From contig NZ_WMEZ01000008.1 in the NCBI RefSeq assembly GCF_009856415.1, positions 114,827 through 178,826 of the forward strand: DNA of 64,000 nt. Reading direction: 5' to 3'. The notes under the pieces are model-generated. The model was given only the letters and a program-made list of their open reading frames with translations, searched no databases and was not told where the DNA came from. Origin of the DNA: Halobacillus litoralis. GTDB taxonomy: Bacteria; Bacillota; Bacilli; Bacillales; Halobacillaceae. Below, one piece after another: positions 17,896-27,000 of this stretch. Numbering within the stretch: the stretch's first letter is position 1; each line of letters starts with the position of its first letter. The position numbers and the translations under genes were made by a program.

Positions 17896-18831
17896 ATGGA
17901 AGAATTACATGAATCATTAATGGAAGCTAGAAGAAGATATCTCGAGAAAGAACGTCTACATAGAGAGAGGGAACAATTGAAAAAAGAACATAAAGAACTG
18001 CGTGCTAAAGAACGGCGCTACTTAGAAATGCTAGAGGAAGAACAAGAAGATGTCGAAAAGCTGGAACGCATGAGCCTTACCAATCTATTCGTTACCATTA
18101 CAGGTAAGAAGCTGGAGAAAGTGGAACAAGAAAAACGGGAGGCTTTGGAGGCACGTTTGAAATGGAGAGAAGCCCATCAATCCTCTCTAGAGGTGGAGAA
18201 AGAAGTAGAAAATATTTCTGAGAGTATTGCAGCTTATGGAAATCCAAAAGAGGAGTATGATGGGCTGTATCAAAGAAAGAAGCAATTCCTTATATCAAAA
18301 GGCGAGGAGAAAGGAGAGCGTTTGCTTGAACTTAGTGAAAAGCGATCCATGCTCCAGGCGGAATTGGTTGAAATAAGCGAGGCAATCGATGCAGGCCAAT
18401 CCGCAATCCGAGCATTAGAAGATGCATCGACTTCGTTGACTTCTGCTGAGAACTGGGGAGCACTAGATATGCTAGGTGGTGGCCTTCTAACTACAGCCGT
18501 CAAACATTCACGAGTGGATGATGCAGATACCGCTATCCATACCGCACAAAGATATTTGCGGAAGTTCGCAAATGAAATTGATGATTTAGGCAATCATTAC
18601 GATATTCATATTCACATATCCGGTGGTTTGAAGGTTGCCGATTACTTTTTTGATGGCTTACTTGTGGATTGGTTCGTCCAAAATAAACTCCAATCTTCTC
18701 ATGAGGAAGTGAGAGAAGTTAGAAAAAAGACCCATGCTGTTCTTCTTGATCTTGAAACATTGAATCGTCAATTTGAAAAAGAAGAAGGTGCTCTGACAGA
18801 AGAGATGGATCGAATTGTCCGGCATACCTAA
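17896..18831 (+). CDS. Predicted coiled-coil protein of unknown function
   Basis: A 311-residue soluble protein. Residues 1-75 are a highly charged coiled coil; residues about 80-180 add further heptad-like helices; residues about 190-270 form a conserved-looking globular stretch with ALDMLGGGLLTTAVKHSR, DDLGNHYDIHIH and VADYFFDGLLVDWFVQNK; the tail is again helical. No signal peptide, membrane segment or catalytic motif is seen. ATG 17896 follows AAAGGGGGAAAA. It is a single-gene unit between a family A repeat and a strong terminator. I do not recognise it; a scaffold or structural role is only a guess. Confidence 0.8.
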   Translation: MEELHESLMEARRRYLEKERLHREREQLKKEHKELRAKERRYLEMLEEEQEDVEKLERMSLTNLFVTITGKKLEKVEQEKREALEARLKWREAHQSSLEVEKEVENISESIAAYGNPKEEYDGLYQRKKQFLISKGEEKGERLLELSEKRSMLQAELVEISEAIDAGQSAIRALEDASTSLTSAENWGALDMLGGGLLTTAVKHSRVDDADTAIHTAQRYLRKFANEIDDLGNHYDIHIHISGGLKVADYFFDGLLVDWFVQNKLQSSHEEVREVRKKTHAVLLDLETLNRQFEKEEGALTEEMDRIVRHT

Positions 18832-18877
18832 CTGGAATTTTAAGTTGTCGTATGTCATTTACTAGAAAATTCGCACC

Positions 18878-18905
18878 AATTTGCGGACCTCCGCAAATTT
18901 TTTTC
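18878..18905 (+). terminator. Terminator of the coiled-coil gene
   Basis: A perfect 10-bp stem AATTTGCGGA/TCCGCAAATT with a 2-base loop and a run of T. Confidence 0.92.
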
Positions 18906-18941
18906 GGTGAACCTGGACCTAGGATATATTACAATAGAAAC

Positions 18942-19141
18942 AGATAAGCGGTGATGCTTATTTATCTCATAACTATTTATGATTTGGTTGTCATAAATAG
19001 GTCAGTAACGTTGTTTACTGATGAGTGTCACGGAAAAGTCTTTCCTCTCAAAAGAACTTTTCCAACAATTTATTCCCTCACTCAAAAGTTAACCAGTCGT
19101 CTCTTTTGGCCCATGCTCACGTGAGCATGGGTCCTTTTTTT
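18942..19141 (+). ncRNA. Candidate structured non-coding RNA ending in a strong terminator
   Basis: A 200-base unit lies between the coiled-coil terminator and a family A repeat. A -10-like TACAAT (18930-18935) precedes it. Five hairpins follow in order: ATAAGC/GCTTAT (18944-18961), CTATTTATGA/TCATAAATAG (18973-19000), TCAGTAA/TTACTGA (19002-19021), GGAAAAGT/ACTTTTCC (19032-19063) and the terminator palindrome CCCATGCTCAC/GTGAGCATGGG with seven T (19110-19141). A CU-rich single-stranded stretch lies at 19072-19106. A 56-codon ORF from ATG 18954 also spans it but lacks a good ribosome binding site, so RNA is preferred. No known RNA family is recognised. Confidence 0.5.
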
Positions 19142-19153
19142 ATCTAGCCTCTT

Positions 19154-19418
19154 AAATATAAGCTCCCGATTGTGGAAGACTCAGTTTCGAGATGTATCGG
19201 GGTTCGTTGCCGTGTTGGGCGTTAGGGTTGGTTGGGAAGCTACTCGCTTTCCTGTGGGGGAGTGGCGAGCTTCCTCGGACTACGTCCTGCGGGATCTCGC
19301 CTATCTCCTTTCTCCCACGGGAGTCTCGCAGCTTCCCAACCACCCCATTCTTTTTGTGAAAAACGAACCCCTTTCCAAGTGGGATTGTCTTCTGCTATCC
19401 CGATTGTTAAAAGCATAA
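19154..19418. repeat. Family A intergenic repeat, copy 4
   Basis: Left end AAGCTCCCGATTGTGGAAGA with CTCAGTTTCGAGATG, then the full core (GGGAAGCTACTCGCTTTCC, CCTCGGACTACGTCCTGCGG, GGGAGTCTCGCAGCTTCCC) and a diverged right end CTATCCCGATTGTTAAAAGC. ORFs across it are repeat translations. Confidence 0.85.
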
Positions 19419-19507
19419 AAGGCTCTGTATCAAGCTTTCAGAGTTTAAGTACCCGGGGATGGGAGTTTTAATCTTATACTTCAATCAAACTAAATAGCTG
19501 TTTATTC

Positions 19508-19716
19508 CGGAGGTGGTTTCGAGACTATTATATAGCAAAGGGGCGGAGGGGAATGGCGAGACTCCTGCGGGAAAAGAGTGCTAGGTGAGACCCCGCAAGG
19601 CGTCAGCCTGAGGAGGCTCATCGCGCTCCCGCGGAAAGCGAGCTATTCCCCGTAGCCCCATCCACTCAATAAACATCTCGAAACTGAGTCTTCAACAATC
19701 CTGCCATTTACTTTAA
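19508..19716. repeat. Family A intergenic repeat, copy 5 (opposite orientation)
   Basis: Begins GGTGGTTTCGAGA, passes through GGCGGAGGGGAATGGCGAGA, CCTGCGGGAAAAGAGTG, GAGACCCCGCAAGGCG and GAGGAGGCTCATCGC, and ends with ACATCTCGAAACTGAGTCTT and CAACAATCCTGCCATT. It lies about 90 bases after copy 4; the short spacer (19419-19507) shows nothing recognisable. Confidence 0.88.
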
Positions 19717-19808
19717 TAACAAGTGTTGGGGTGCGAGAGGCGGATTTAAGTGTATGAGCATGGCTGATTGGGTTTAAAATAACGGAATGATGAATGGAAG
19801 GGAGCTTA

Positions 19809-20561
19809 ATGATGATGGGAAAATTAGATGGTCAGGTCGTGTTGGTGACTGGGGCAAATCGTGGACAGGGAAAGGCCATTGCAGAATATTTATTGTCTCT
19901 TGGAGCATCGGTGGCGTTTGGAGCACGAAATGTCCACCATGCTGAAGAGGTGGTGGCATCCACAGGGTCTTCAGAAGCATTTGCTGTACAGTTGGATGTA
20001 ACGAAGAATGAGGAATGGATGGCTGCCACAGCTGAGATCGTTAAGAAATTCGGTCGGTTGGATGTACTTGTCAATAATGCTGGGCTTTTGATCCGAAAGC
20101 CTTTTATAGAGATGAAAACGGAGGAGTATGAGCAATTAATCCAAGTAAATCAGCTGGGGGTCTTTTTCGGAATGCAGGCAGCCATCCCTTATATGATTGA
20201 ACAGGGAAAGGGTTCCATCGTGAATAACTTATCGATTTCTTCTTTCGCTCCGATTAGCCAGTCATCTGCATACGCAGCAACGAAAGCGTCTGTGGTGGCG
20301 ATGTCGAAAGCTGCAGCTATTGAACTCGGACCCTCAGGGGTTCGTATCAATATGGTCCACCCAGGTGGAGTGGAGACCGAGATGGCAACAGAGGGAAAAG
20401 GGGTCCCGGAATTTTATGATTCGATCCCTCTCGGTAGGATCGGGCAGCCCCGGGAAATAGCTAAAGCTATTGCTTTCCTTGCTTCTGACGATAGTTCTTA
20501 TTGTACGGGAACGGAAATCGTTGTAGATGGTGGGATGACGTTAGGGACGGCTGATCGATGA
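19809..20561 (+). CDS. Short-chain dehydrogenase/reductase (SDR)
   Basis: A 250-residue classical SDR. It has the cofactor motif TGANRGQGKAIA near residues 13-24, NNAG near the end of beta-4, catalytic Ser with YAATKAS (Tyr-x-x-x-Lys) and the late PGGVETEM segment. These enzymes use NAD(P)H to oxidise or reduce alcohols, ketones or acyl-carrier-bound substrates; the substrate is unknown. AAGGGAG precedes a run of three ATG codons at 19809. It sits two genes from comK, where B. subtilis has the SDR gene yhxD, but it is shorter than YhxD (about 299 residues) and may not be orthologous. Confidence 0.9.
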   Translation: MMMGKLDGQVVLVTGANRGQGKAIAEYLLSLGASVAFGARNVHHAEEVVASTGSSEAFAVQLDVTKNEEWMAATAEIVKKFGRLDVLVNNAGLLIRKPFIEMKTEEYEQLIQVNQLGVFFGMQAAIPYMIEQGKGSIVNNLSISSFAPISQSSAYAATKASVVAMSKAAAIELGPSGVRINMVHPGGVETEMATEGKGVPEFYDSIPLGRIGQPREIAKAIAFLASDDSSYCTGTEIVVDGGMTLGTADR

Positions 20562-21008
20562 TCATTTAGGCTTTTTGTAGGTGATCATAAATTCTTCTTT
20601 TGTAAGATAAAAGTCACGTTCTGGTCTGCGTTGTAACAAATGGTGATTTTCGAGCTTATAATAACTTATCCGTTTGTATGGGTCATCATCTATGACAGGG
20701 AGCTCCTGGGTCTGTTTCATATACTGGTCGACAGCATGTTGAACGAGATCGATATCCAGCGCAAGGTCCCGGTCCTGCTCTTCAAACAACTCATAGGTTT
20801 CCCGAGACATGTAGAAGTTTTGAATAGGCACAGCCTTTAAATAGGGGGCTAAAAGTTCATAATCCAAGGAAAGGTCCTCTTTGATGATCACACTCAGAGG
20901 AACATCTTTCGGTTTGGCATCTGCATAGGCATGGACGGCTTTTCGGACATCGTGGATGGATAAATCCTTCTTCTCCAGCTTCGGCTTCTTGTTTTTTCGG
21001 CTCCACAT
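20562..21008 (-). CDS. DUF3939-like conserved protein
   Basis: A 148-residue soluble protein with a basic N-terminus, a segment DVRKAVHAYADAKPKDV, and a tyrosine-rich C-terminal half (FYMSRETYELFEE, YKRISYYKLENHH). It resembles the DUF3939 family of Bacillaceae, recalled from memory rather than searched. No signal peptide or membrane segment. Its stop codon abuts the SDR stop with no gap, so the two converge tightly. TAGGAGGAA precedes the ATG. Function is unknown. Confidence 0.7.
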   Translation of the reverse strand: MWSRKNKKPKLEKKDLSIHDVRKAVHAYADAKPKDVPLSVIIKEDLSLDYELLAPYLKAVPIQNFYMSRETYELFEEQDRDLALDIDLVQHAVDQYMKQTQELPVIDDDPYKRISYYKLENHHLLQRRPERDFYLTKEEFMITYKKPK

Positions 21009-21052
21009 GGTGTATTCCTCCTAAATGAAATTTTGCTTGAGAGGTGTTTCAA

Positions 21053-21166
21053 ATGAAAGATCAACCGGTTCAGCCTGAACTCGATTTCTTCACATTACTT
21101 AATCCTGACTTTGGTCGTGGTGAAGAGCAGAGAGGAAACAAAGGGCAGAAAGAAGAAAAGGTGTAA
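21053..21166 (+). CDS. Putative 37-residue peptide upstream of comK
   Basis: A short ORF with ATG 21053, stop 21164-21166 and GAGAGGTG six bases upstream. The product is hydrophilic and acidic-to-mixed: a PELDFFTLLNPDFGRG core and a charged KGQKEEKV tail. It is transcribed toward comK and away from the DUF3939-like gene. No family is recognised. Reality rests on the ribosome binding site and position alone. Confidence 0.45.
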   Translation: MKDQPVQPELDFFTLLNPDFGRGEEQRGNKGQKEEKV

Positions 21167-21315
21167 TTGTAGTATAGCAGAATCGTCGAAATGAAACATT
21201 TTTTAAGAATGTTTAGACTTTTGTCGGGTGATTTGGTAAATTAAAGAAGATGAGCGGTAGGTTCGACCTGAGTGTAGAGCTGCCGCCACTTGAAATGAAA
21301 GAGGTGTTGTAGTGG

Positions 21316-21843
21316 ATGACATATGTTCATGGAAAAGAATACGAGATTAATCCTCAGACCATTGCTCTTATTGCCACAAACAATGAGGATGGACAAGCTA
21401 TTACAGAAGTTATGGAAACGGATGAGCGCTTTGTCATTTCGAAATGTCCAAGTGATCTTATTGATCGTTCCTGCCGTTACTTTGCAAGCAGCCTTGATGG
21501 CCGGATTGCTGGCACAAAACAATTGACCGGTTACACGCACAAACCCCCGATTGTCATATCAGAAGCGATGGGCATTTACTTCTTCCCGATTATCTCCCCG
21601 AAACGAAAAGACTGCTCCTGGATCGCCCACAAATATATCCGCTCCTACCGTGGAGAGCCCAATAAAACGACGACGGTTCAATTTACGAACGGTATGACCG
21701 TCAATCTTCCCGTTTCTGATGGCATGTTTGCCAATCAAGTGCAGCGAACCGCTCATTTGCGCGTCATTCTTGAGGACCGTTTCCATTCGACACCTGTGGT
21801 TGCTGATCATCGTGCCGAACGGATCGCTGAGACCTTCTCATAA
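21316..21843 (+). CDS. comK: Competence transcription factor ComK
   Basis: A 175-residue master activator of DNA-uptake genes. It shows the ComK family blocks YEINPQTIALI, IDRSCRYFASSLDGR, PPIVISEAMGIYFFP and CSWIAHKYI, and the conserved QVQRTAHLRVILEDR helix near the C-terminus. It is shorter than B. subtilis ComK (192 residues), mainly at the C-terminal end. GAGGTG precedes the ATG. Its last 80 bases overlap, on the opposite strand, the end of the yhjD-like gene. An inverted repeat AAACATT/AATGTTT lies at 21194-21214 in the upstream region and could be regulatory. Confidence 0.93.
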   Translation: MTYVHGKEYEINPQTIALIATNNEDGQAITEVMETDERFVISKCPSDLIDRSCRYFASSLDGRIAGTKQLTGYTHKPPIVISEAMGIYFFPIISPKRKDCSWIAHKYIRSYRGEPNKTTTVQFTNGMTVNLPVSDGMFANQVQRTAHLRVILEDRFHSTPVVADHRAERIAETFS

Positions 21844-22180
21844 GCTCGAACAAAATGTTTTCCACTTTTTTTCTGATGGCTGGATTGAAATAGTTGCGCT
21901 TCTCTTCATATCCATGAGCTAAAAAAAGGAAAGAGGTAAATGAATCGTTCCTTCCTGATTCAACCACCTGCAATTTCATCTGGTCCATTTGCTTTCTTAG
22001 TTCTCTCCGTTCCTTTCGCGCTTCCAGTTCCATTTTACCGAGCATCTCCATGTAGGGCTCCTTGATTTTGAATTTCCCTTGTTCCATGTGTTTTCGATCC
22101 TGCCTAATCACAGTGATGGCCATAGATAAAAACAAATAGCGGGAAGCGAGATCCAATTCGTTTTGTTTTAGATACCTCAT
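21764..22180 (-). CDS. yhjD: YhjD-family protein of unknown function
   Basis: A 138-residue soluble, helical protein. The blocks YLFLSMAITVIRQDRKHME, a long charged helix (ARKERRELRKQMDQMK), FTSFLFLAHGYEE and YFNPAIRKKVE resemble B. subtilis YhjD, which is also near comK and yhjE. ATG 22180 follows GGAGGAGAATGAC; longer readings have no ribosome binding site. The last 25 or so residues extend past the family core and are encoded antisense to the comK 3' end. Function is unknown. Confidence 0.8.
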   Translation of the reverse strand: MRYLKQNELDLASRYLFLSMAITVIRQDRKHMEQGKFKIKEPYMEMLGKMELEARKERRELRKQMDQMKLQVVESGRNDSFTSFLFLAHGYEEKRNYFNPAIRKKVENILFELMRRSQRSVRHDDQQPQVSNGNGPQE

Positions 22181-22391
22181 GTCATTCTCCTCCGAATACG
22201 AACAAGTGTTCTTGTTTGTATTATACCACGGAAAGGTCCAATGTATGCAAGATAGTTTTGCAAAAAGGTTGAAAGTGGCAAGAAGGGGAAATGCTAGATA
22301 AGGGCTCACATACTGGTAGGCATGGAGCGGGATTTCAGATAAAATAAAGAAAAGCATACACTGTTCACTAGTGTACATAAGGAGCAGCATC

Positions 22392-23039
22392 ATGGATTCA
22401 GTGTTTGAAAAAATCAACCAATGGCGCCATTTAGCAGAGAATGATCAATTATTTGATTACATTATCAGGCAACTGGAAGGATTGGAACGGTTTGGACCAA
22501 TCCCGGGCATCCTATTTCCTCTTATCGAAGCGTTTTTACCGATTTTGCCACTTGTCGCCTTTGTATTAGCCAATGCTGTCGTGTATGGATTATTCAAAGG
22601 ATTTCTTTATTCATGGCTTGGGGCTGTTTTCGGATCTTTATGCGTATTTTTTATTATTCGCCGATTAGGGGATAAGCGTTTGTTCAAGAAGATTACAAGG
22701 CAAAAGCAAGTGAAGAAAGTGACGAAGTGGGTGGAGGAGCATGGGTTTGGCCCATTGTTCTTGCTCATGTGCTTCCCCTTTTCTCCATCCTCGATCATTA
22801 ACGTGGTTTCTGGGTTATCCAATGTCAGTCGACAGCAATTCATTCTAGCCGTCCTTTTGGGCAAAGCCGTCATGATTTTTACAATTGCCTATGTAGGTTC
22901 GAGTATCGCATCGTTTGCGCAGAACCCAGTGAAATCTATTGTCGTCGGCGTTTGCATTCTGCTCTTTTGGGTGCTTGGGAAGTATATCGAAAAGAGAATA
23001 CAAATAAAAGCGGAACAGAAAGCGTACAGCGGGGATTAA
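22392..23039 (+). CDS. yhjE: TVP38/TMEM64 (DedA-like) membrane protein
   Basis: A 215-residue integral membrane protein with about five hydrophobic segments. The SNARE-associated/DedA signature appears in FGPLFLLMCFPFSPSSIINVVSGLS followed by the re-entrant-type stretch. Relatives are lipid scramblases or transporters. ATG 22392 follows AAGGAG; the GTG at 22371 lies ahead of that site. It precedes the signal peptidase gene by 54 bases, as yhjE precedes sipV in B. subtilis. Confidence 0.88.
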   Translation: MDSVFEKINQWRHLAENDQLFDYIIRQLEGLERFGPIPGILFPLIEAFLPILPLVAFVLANAVVYGLFKGFLYSWLGAVFGSLCVFFIIRRLGDKRLFKKITRQKQVKKVTKWVEEHGFGPLFLLMCFPFSPSSIINVVSGLSNVSRQQFILAVLLGKAVMIFTIAYVGSSIASFAQNPVKSIVVGVCILLFWVLGKYIEKRIQIKAEQKAYSGD

Positions 23040-23093
23040 GTTTGTCTCAGCCGGGGTAAAATGTTTGTAGCATAACACCTGGAGGCGCAAACA

Positions 23094-23630
23094 ATGAAAA
23101 AATATAAAAGAGCGATCAGAACGGTACTATTCGCCCTGCTGCTGGCTTTTGTGTTCCGCTCTTATTTATTCGCAAGCTACATTGTAGACGGCGAATCAAT
23201 GGAGCCGACGCTCTATGACGGGAATTTATTGATGGTCAATAAAGCTGTCTACGATTGGCAGGATATCGGAAGGCAGCAGGTGATCGTTTTTCATGCAAAT
23301 GAGGAAGAGGATTATGTGAAGCGGGTGATAGGAGTCAGCGGGGATGAGATCGCTGTTCGAGATGATCAGTTGTATATCAATGGTAAACGCGTTGATGAAA
23401 GTTACCTTGACCCACTCCGTCCGAATGATGGACTGCCTTTTACAGAAGATTTCACGTTGGAAGAAGTGACGGGACATCAAAAGGTCCCGGAAGGCCACTT
23501 ATTCGTGATGGGGGATAATAGGAGGGACAGCCTGGATAGTAGATATTTCGGCTTCGTACCCGCAGATACCGTCGTCGGAAAAGTGGATGTACGTTACTGG
23601 CCTATGAATCAACTAGGCGTACAGTTCTAA
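23094..23630 (+). CDS. sipV: Type I signal peptidase
   Basis: A 178-residue membrane-bound serine protease that removes signal peptides from exported proteins. One N-terminal anchor (about 8-28) precedes the catalytic Ser35 in DGESMEPTL, Lys76 in YVKRVIGVSGDEI, and box E GDNRRDSLDSR. Size and position next to yhjE match B. subtilis sipV. CTGGAGG precedes the ATG by nine bases. A terminator follows directly. Confidence 0.93.
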   Translation: MKKYKRAIRTVLFALLLAFVFRSYLFASYIVDGESMEPTLYDGNLLMVNKAVYDWQDIGRQQVIVFHANEEEDYVKRVIGVSGDEIAVRDDQLYINGKRVDESYLDPLRPNDGLPFTEDFTLEEVTGHQKVPEGHLFVMGDNRRDSLDSRYFGFVPADTVVGKVDVRYWPMNQLGVQF

Positions 23631-23635
23631 AACAC

Positions 23636-23661
23636 AACCGTCCTTAAGGGCGGTTTTTTTT
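23636..23661 (+). terminator. Terminator after the signal peptidase gene
   Basis: An 8-bp stem AACCGTCC/GGGCGGTT (one G-U pair) with a TTAA loop and eight T. Confidence 0.88.
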
Positions 23662-23672
23662 ATGTCTATCGT

Positions 23673-23992
23673 TATTCAACAATATGGCAGGATTGTGGAA
23701 GACTGATGTTTCGGGGTTCGTTGCTGGGGATGAGCGTTTGCCACTCCCCCACAGGAAAGCGAGTAGCTTTAGCTTGGGTGTTTGAATACGAGAACCTCCC
23801 TTATGCTGAAAAGCTGCTTTAGGGCAAAAGGGCGGAGGGGAATGGCGAGACTCCTGCGGGAAAAAAGTGCATGGTGAGACCCCACAGGACGCAGTCCGAG
23901 GAGGCTCACCGCGCTCCTGCGGAAAGCGGGCTATTCCCCGCACCCCCATCCACTCAACAAAAGTCTCGAAACTGAGTCTTCAAGTAAAGGGA
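23673..23992. repeat. Family A intergenic repeat, copy 6
   Basis: A long copy: left end TATGGCAGGATTGTGGAAGA, a variable part with GGGGTTCGTTGCTGGG, then GGCGGAGGGGAATGGCGAGA, GAGACCCCACAGGACGCAGT, GAGGAGGCTCACCGCGCTCC and right end AGTCTCGAAACTGAGTCTTC. It fills the gap between the sipV terminator and addB together with about 85 bases of addB leader. ORFs on both strands within it are repeat translations. Confidence 0.88.
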
Positions 23993-24077
23993 GCGATTGT
24001 TGAGGAGCGGGAGAGCATCATAAACGGTTCAAAAATGATAAAATATAAACAGAATGAGAAAGAAAGGAGCGGTCGGT

Positions 24078-27000
24078 ATGGGGCTGCGTTTTTTGCTCGG
24101 TCGTTCAGGAGCAGGAAAAAGTACACGTTGCTTAAATGAAATAGAAGCAAAGTTAAAAGATGACCCACGAGGACCGGCGATCATTTACATCGTTCCGGAC
24201 CAGATGACCTTCCAACAGGAATACGGCCTTCTGAAAAGAGAGGGAGTGGAAGGCTCGATTCGTGCCCAAGTCTTCAGTTTTTCACGGCTTGCCTGGAGAG
24301 TGCTCCAGGAAACTGGAGGGGGAACGAAACAGTTCATTACATCTACAGGGGTTCAAATGATGCTGCGCAAAATTGTGGAGGAACGGACGTCTGATTGGCG
24401 TGTTTTTCAAAAAGCGGTTGAGAAGCAGGGATTCATTGAACAACTGGAGGGGATGATCACAGAATTTAAGCGTTACCGCATTACACCGGAGGATCTTCAA
24501 GCACAGATGGACGCGCTTGATCAGTTCGTTCACACCACGAGTCAGGAACAGGGTTTAAGAGACAAGTTGGATGATATGACCTATATTTATGATCGTCTTG
24601 TTGATGCGCTGAAAGATCAATACATAGATAGTGAGGATCAGCTCCAGCTTCTAGCCAGCAAAATTCCTGAAGCTTCTTTTCTAGAAGGAGCAGAAGTGTA
24701 CATCGACGGGTTCCACAGCTTTACACCTCAGGAGTATCAAGTCATTGAAACTCTTTTGAGAAAGGTGAAGACGGTTCATGTGACGTTGACGACAGAGGAA
24801 CCGGCGGGAGAAGAGAATCCTGAGCTTGACCTTTTTCATGAAACGAAACAAACGTACCTTGATCTGAAAAAGGTGGTTGAAGAAGCAGGCGTCCATCTGG
24901 AAGATACGGAGGTGCTTGACCATACCTCAGGTCGTATGAAGGACCAGCCCGCATTTCTACATTTAGAAAAGTATTATGATGTACGGCCAGCAGATCCGTT
25001 TGAAGGAAGAGTACCGATTCAAATTGCAGAAGCGGTTCATCCTCGTGCAGAAGTCGAAGGGGTGGCACAGGAGATTCTTCATCTCGTTCGTGATCAAGGC
25101 TATCGTTATAAGGATATGGCTATCTTGATGCGTGAGCCGGACGTTTACCATAGTCTGATTGAAACACTCTTTGATGATTATGATATTCCGGTGTTTATCG
25201 ATGAAAAAAGGACGATGCTCAACCATCCGATGATCGAACTCGTCCGCTCGGGCCTTGATGTCATAGAAGGGAATTTCCGTTATGATGCTGTTTTTAGGCT
25301 ATTAAAAACCGGCTTTATTCCAGCGACAGACCGCAGCCATCCATTGAATGAAGATGCGATTGATGAACTGGAAAATTACGTACTTGAGTACGGCATACGG
25401 GCACGCAGTCAATGGTTTTCAGATAAGCCATGGGTTTACCAGCGTTTTCGTGGATTTGAACAGTCCGCACAGACGGATGAAGAAAAAGCGAAACAAACGC
25501 GGATCAATGCGTACCGTGACCAAGTGCGCCAAGCGCTGCAGCCATTTGATGAGGAGCTTAGAGCAGCCAAGACGATTGAAGAGCGGGCACGGGTCATCTA
25601 CTTATGGCTGGAAGGTTTGCGCGTACCGGATCTGCTTGAGTCCTGGCGTACGTTTTATGATGAAAAAGGAGAAATTGAGCGCGGCCGTGAACAGGCCCAA
25701 GTATGGGATGATTTCCTGCAACTGCTTGATGAAATGGTGGAAATGGCTGGTGATGAAAAAATGTCGCTCCAAGTCTTCCGCAGTACCATCGACAGTGGCT
25801 TGGAATCTCTGACGTTCGCCCACGTTCCGCCAAGCATGGATCATGTCATCGTCGGAAGTGTCGACCGTTCAAGAATGACGGGCATCAAAGCATCGTTCCT
25901 TCTCGGTGTCACTGATGGGATGTGGCCGATGAAGCCGCCAAGTGATGGGATGATTTCTGAACAGGAACGTTCCTTGCTTGCGGAGCATGGCATTCAGCTT
26001 GCGGATGGCAGCAACCGTCAACTTCTGGATGACCGTTTTTATGTGTATTTGGCTCTGACGATGCCTGCAAATCAATTGTGGATCAGCTATCCGCTCAGTA
26101 ATGAGGAGGGGAAGTCTAAGGTTCCTGCGACGCTCATCCAACGTATTGAGGAATTGTTTCCAAATACGAAGGAGCATGTACTTTTGCAGGATCCTGATGA
26201 CTTGTACGATGCGGAGCGGTTCATTACGAATCCGCAGAAGACGAGGTCGGCACTCACCTCGCAGTTTGCCCGGTATTTGAAAGGGTATTTGATGCAGCCG
26301 GTCTGGTGGGAGCTGTTGAACTGGTATATTGAGCATGAGCCTTCCCATGGATTAACGAACCGTGTTTTGCAGAGTCTTTTTTATAAAAACAAGCCTGTAT
26401 CTCTTTCAAAGGAAACGACGGGGCAGTTGTTTGATAAACAAGTGAAAACGAGTGTTTCACGACTGGAAACGTACCATCGTTGTTCGTATCAGTATTTCGC
26501 CCAGCACAGCCTGGGGCTTGAGGAACGAAGGACTTACAAGTTGGATGCTCCTGATATCGGCCAGCTCTTCCATGAAGCGCTCAAGCAGATTACGGAATGG
26601 GTGCAGGCGGAAGGACGTGACTTTTCTCAACTGGGACGTCAGGATACGAACCTTTATGCAGAAAAAGCGACCAATGAACTGGCCCCAATTTTACAGAATC
26701 AAATCTTGAAAAGTTCGAACCGCTACCAATATATTCAGAAAAAACTGCAGCAGGTCATTGCACGAGCGACGTTCGTCCTCAGTGAGCAGGCAAGGAGTAG
26801 TCAATTTTCTCCTGTCGGTCTGGAACTTGGTTTCGGCACTGGGGGAGATTCGAAACTTCCACCACTGTCCTTTGACTTGCCGAATGGATATGAACTCATG
26901 CTTCGCGGACGTATCGACCGTGTAGACAAAGCTCTTTCGGAAGAAGATCTATTTTTAAGGATCATTGATTACAAATCCAGCAGCAAAGGCTTGAGTCTTG

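Noticed and set aside
19016..19037. Hammerhead-ribozyme-like CTGATGA followed by GGAAAA
   Set aside because: Only 3 bp could form stem II (GTG/CAC around one T) and no stems I and III with a cleavable site surround it. Chance match.
23644..23949. 101-codon minus-strand ORF
   Set aside because: Entirely within family A copy 6.
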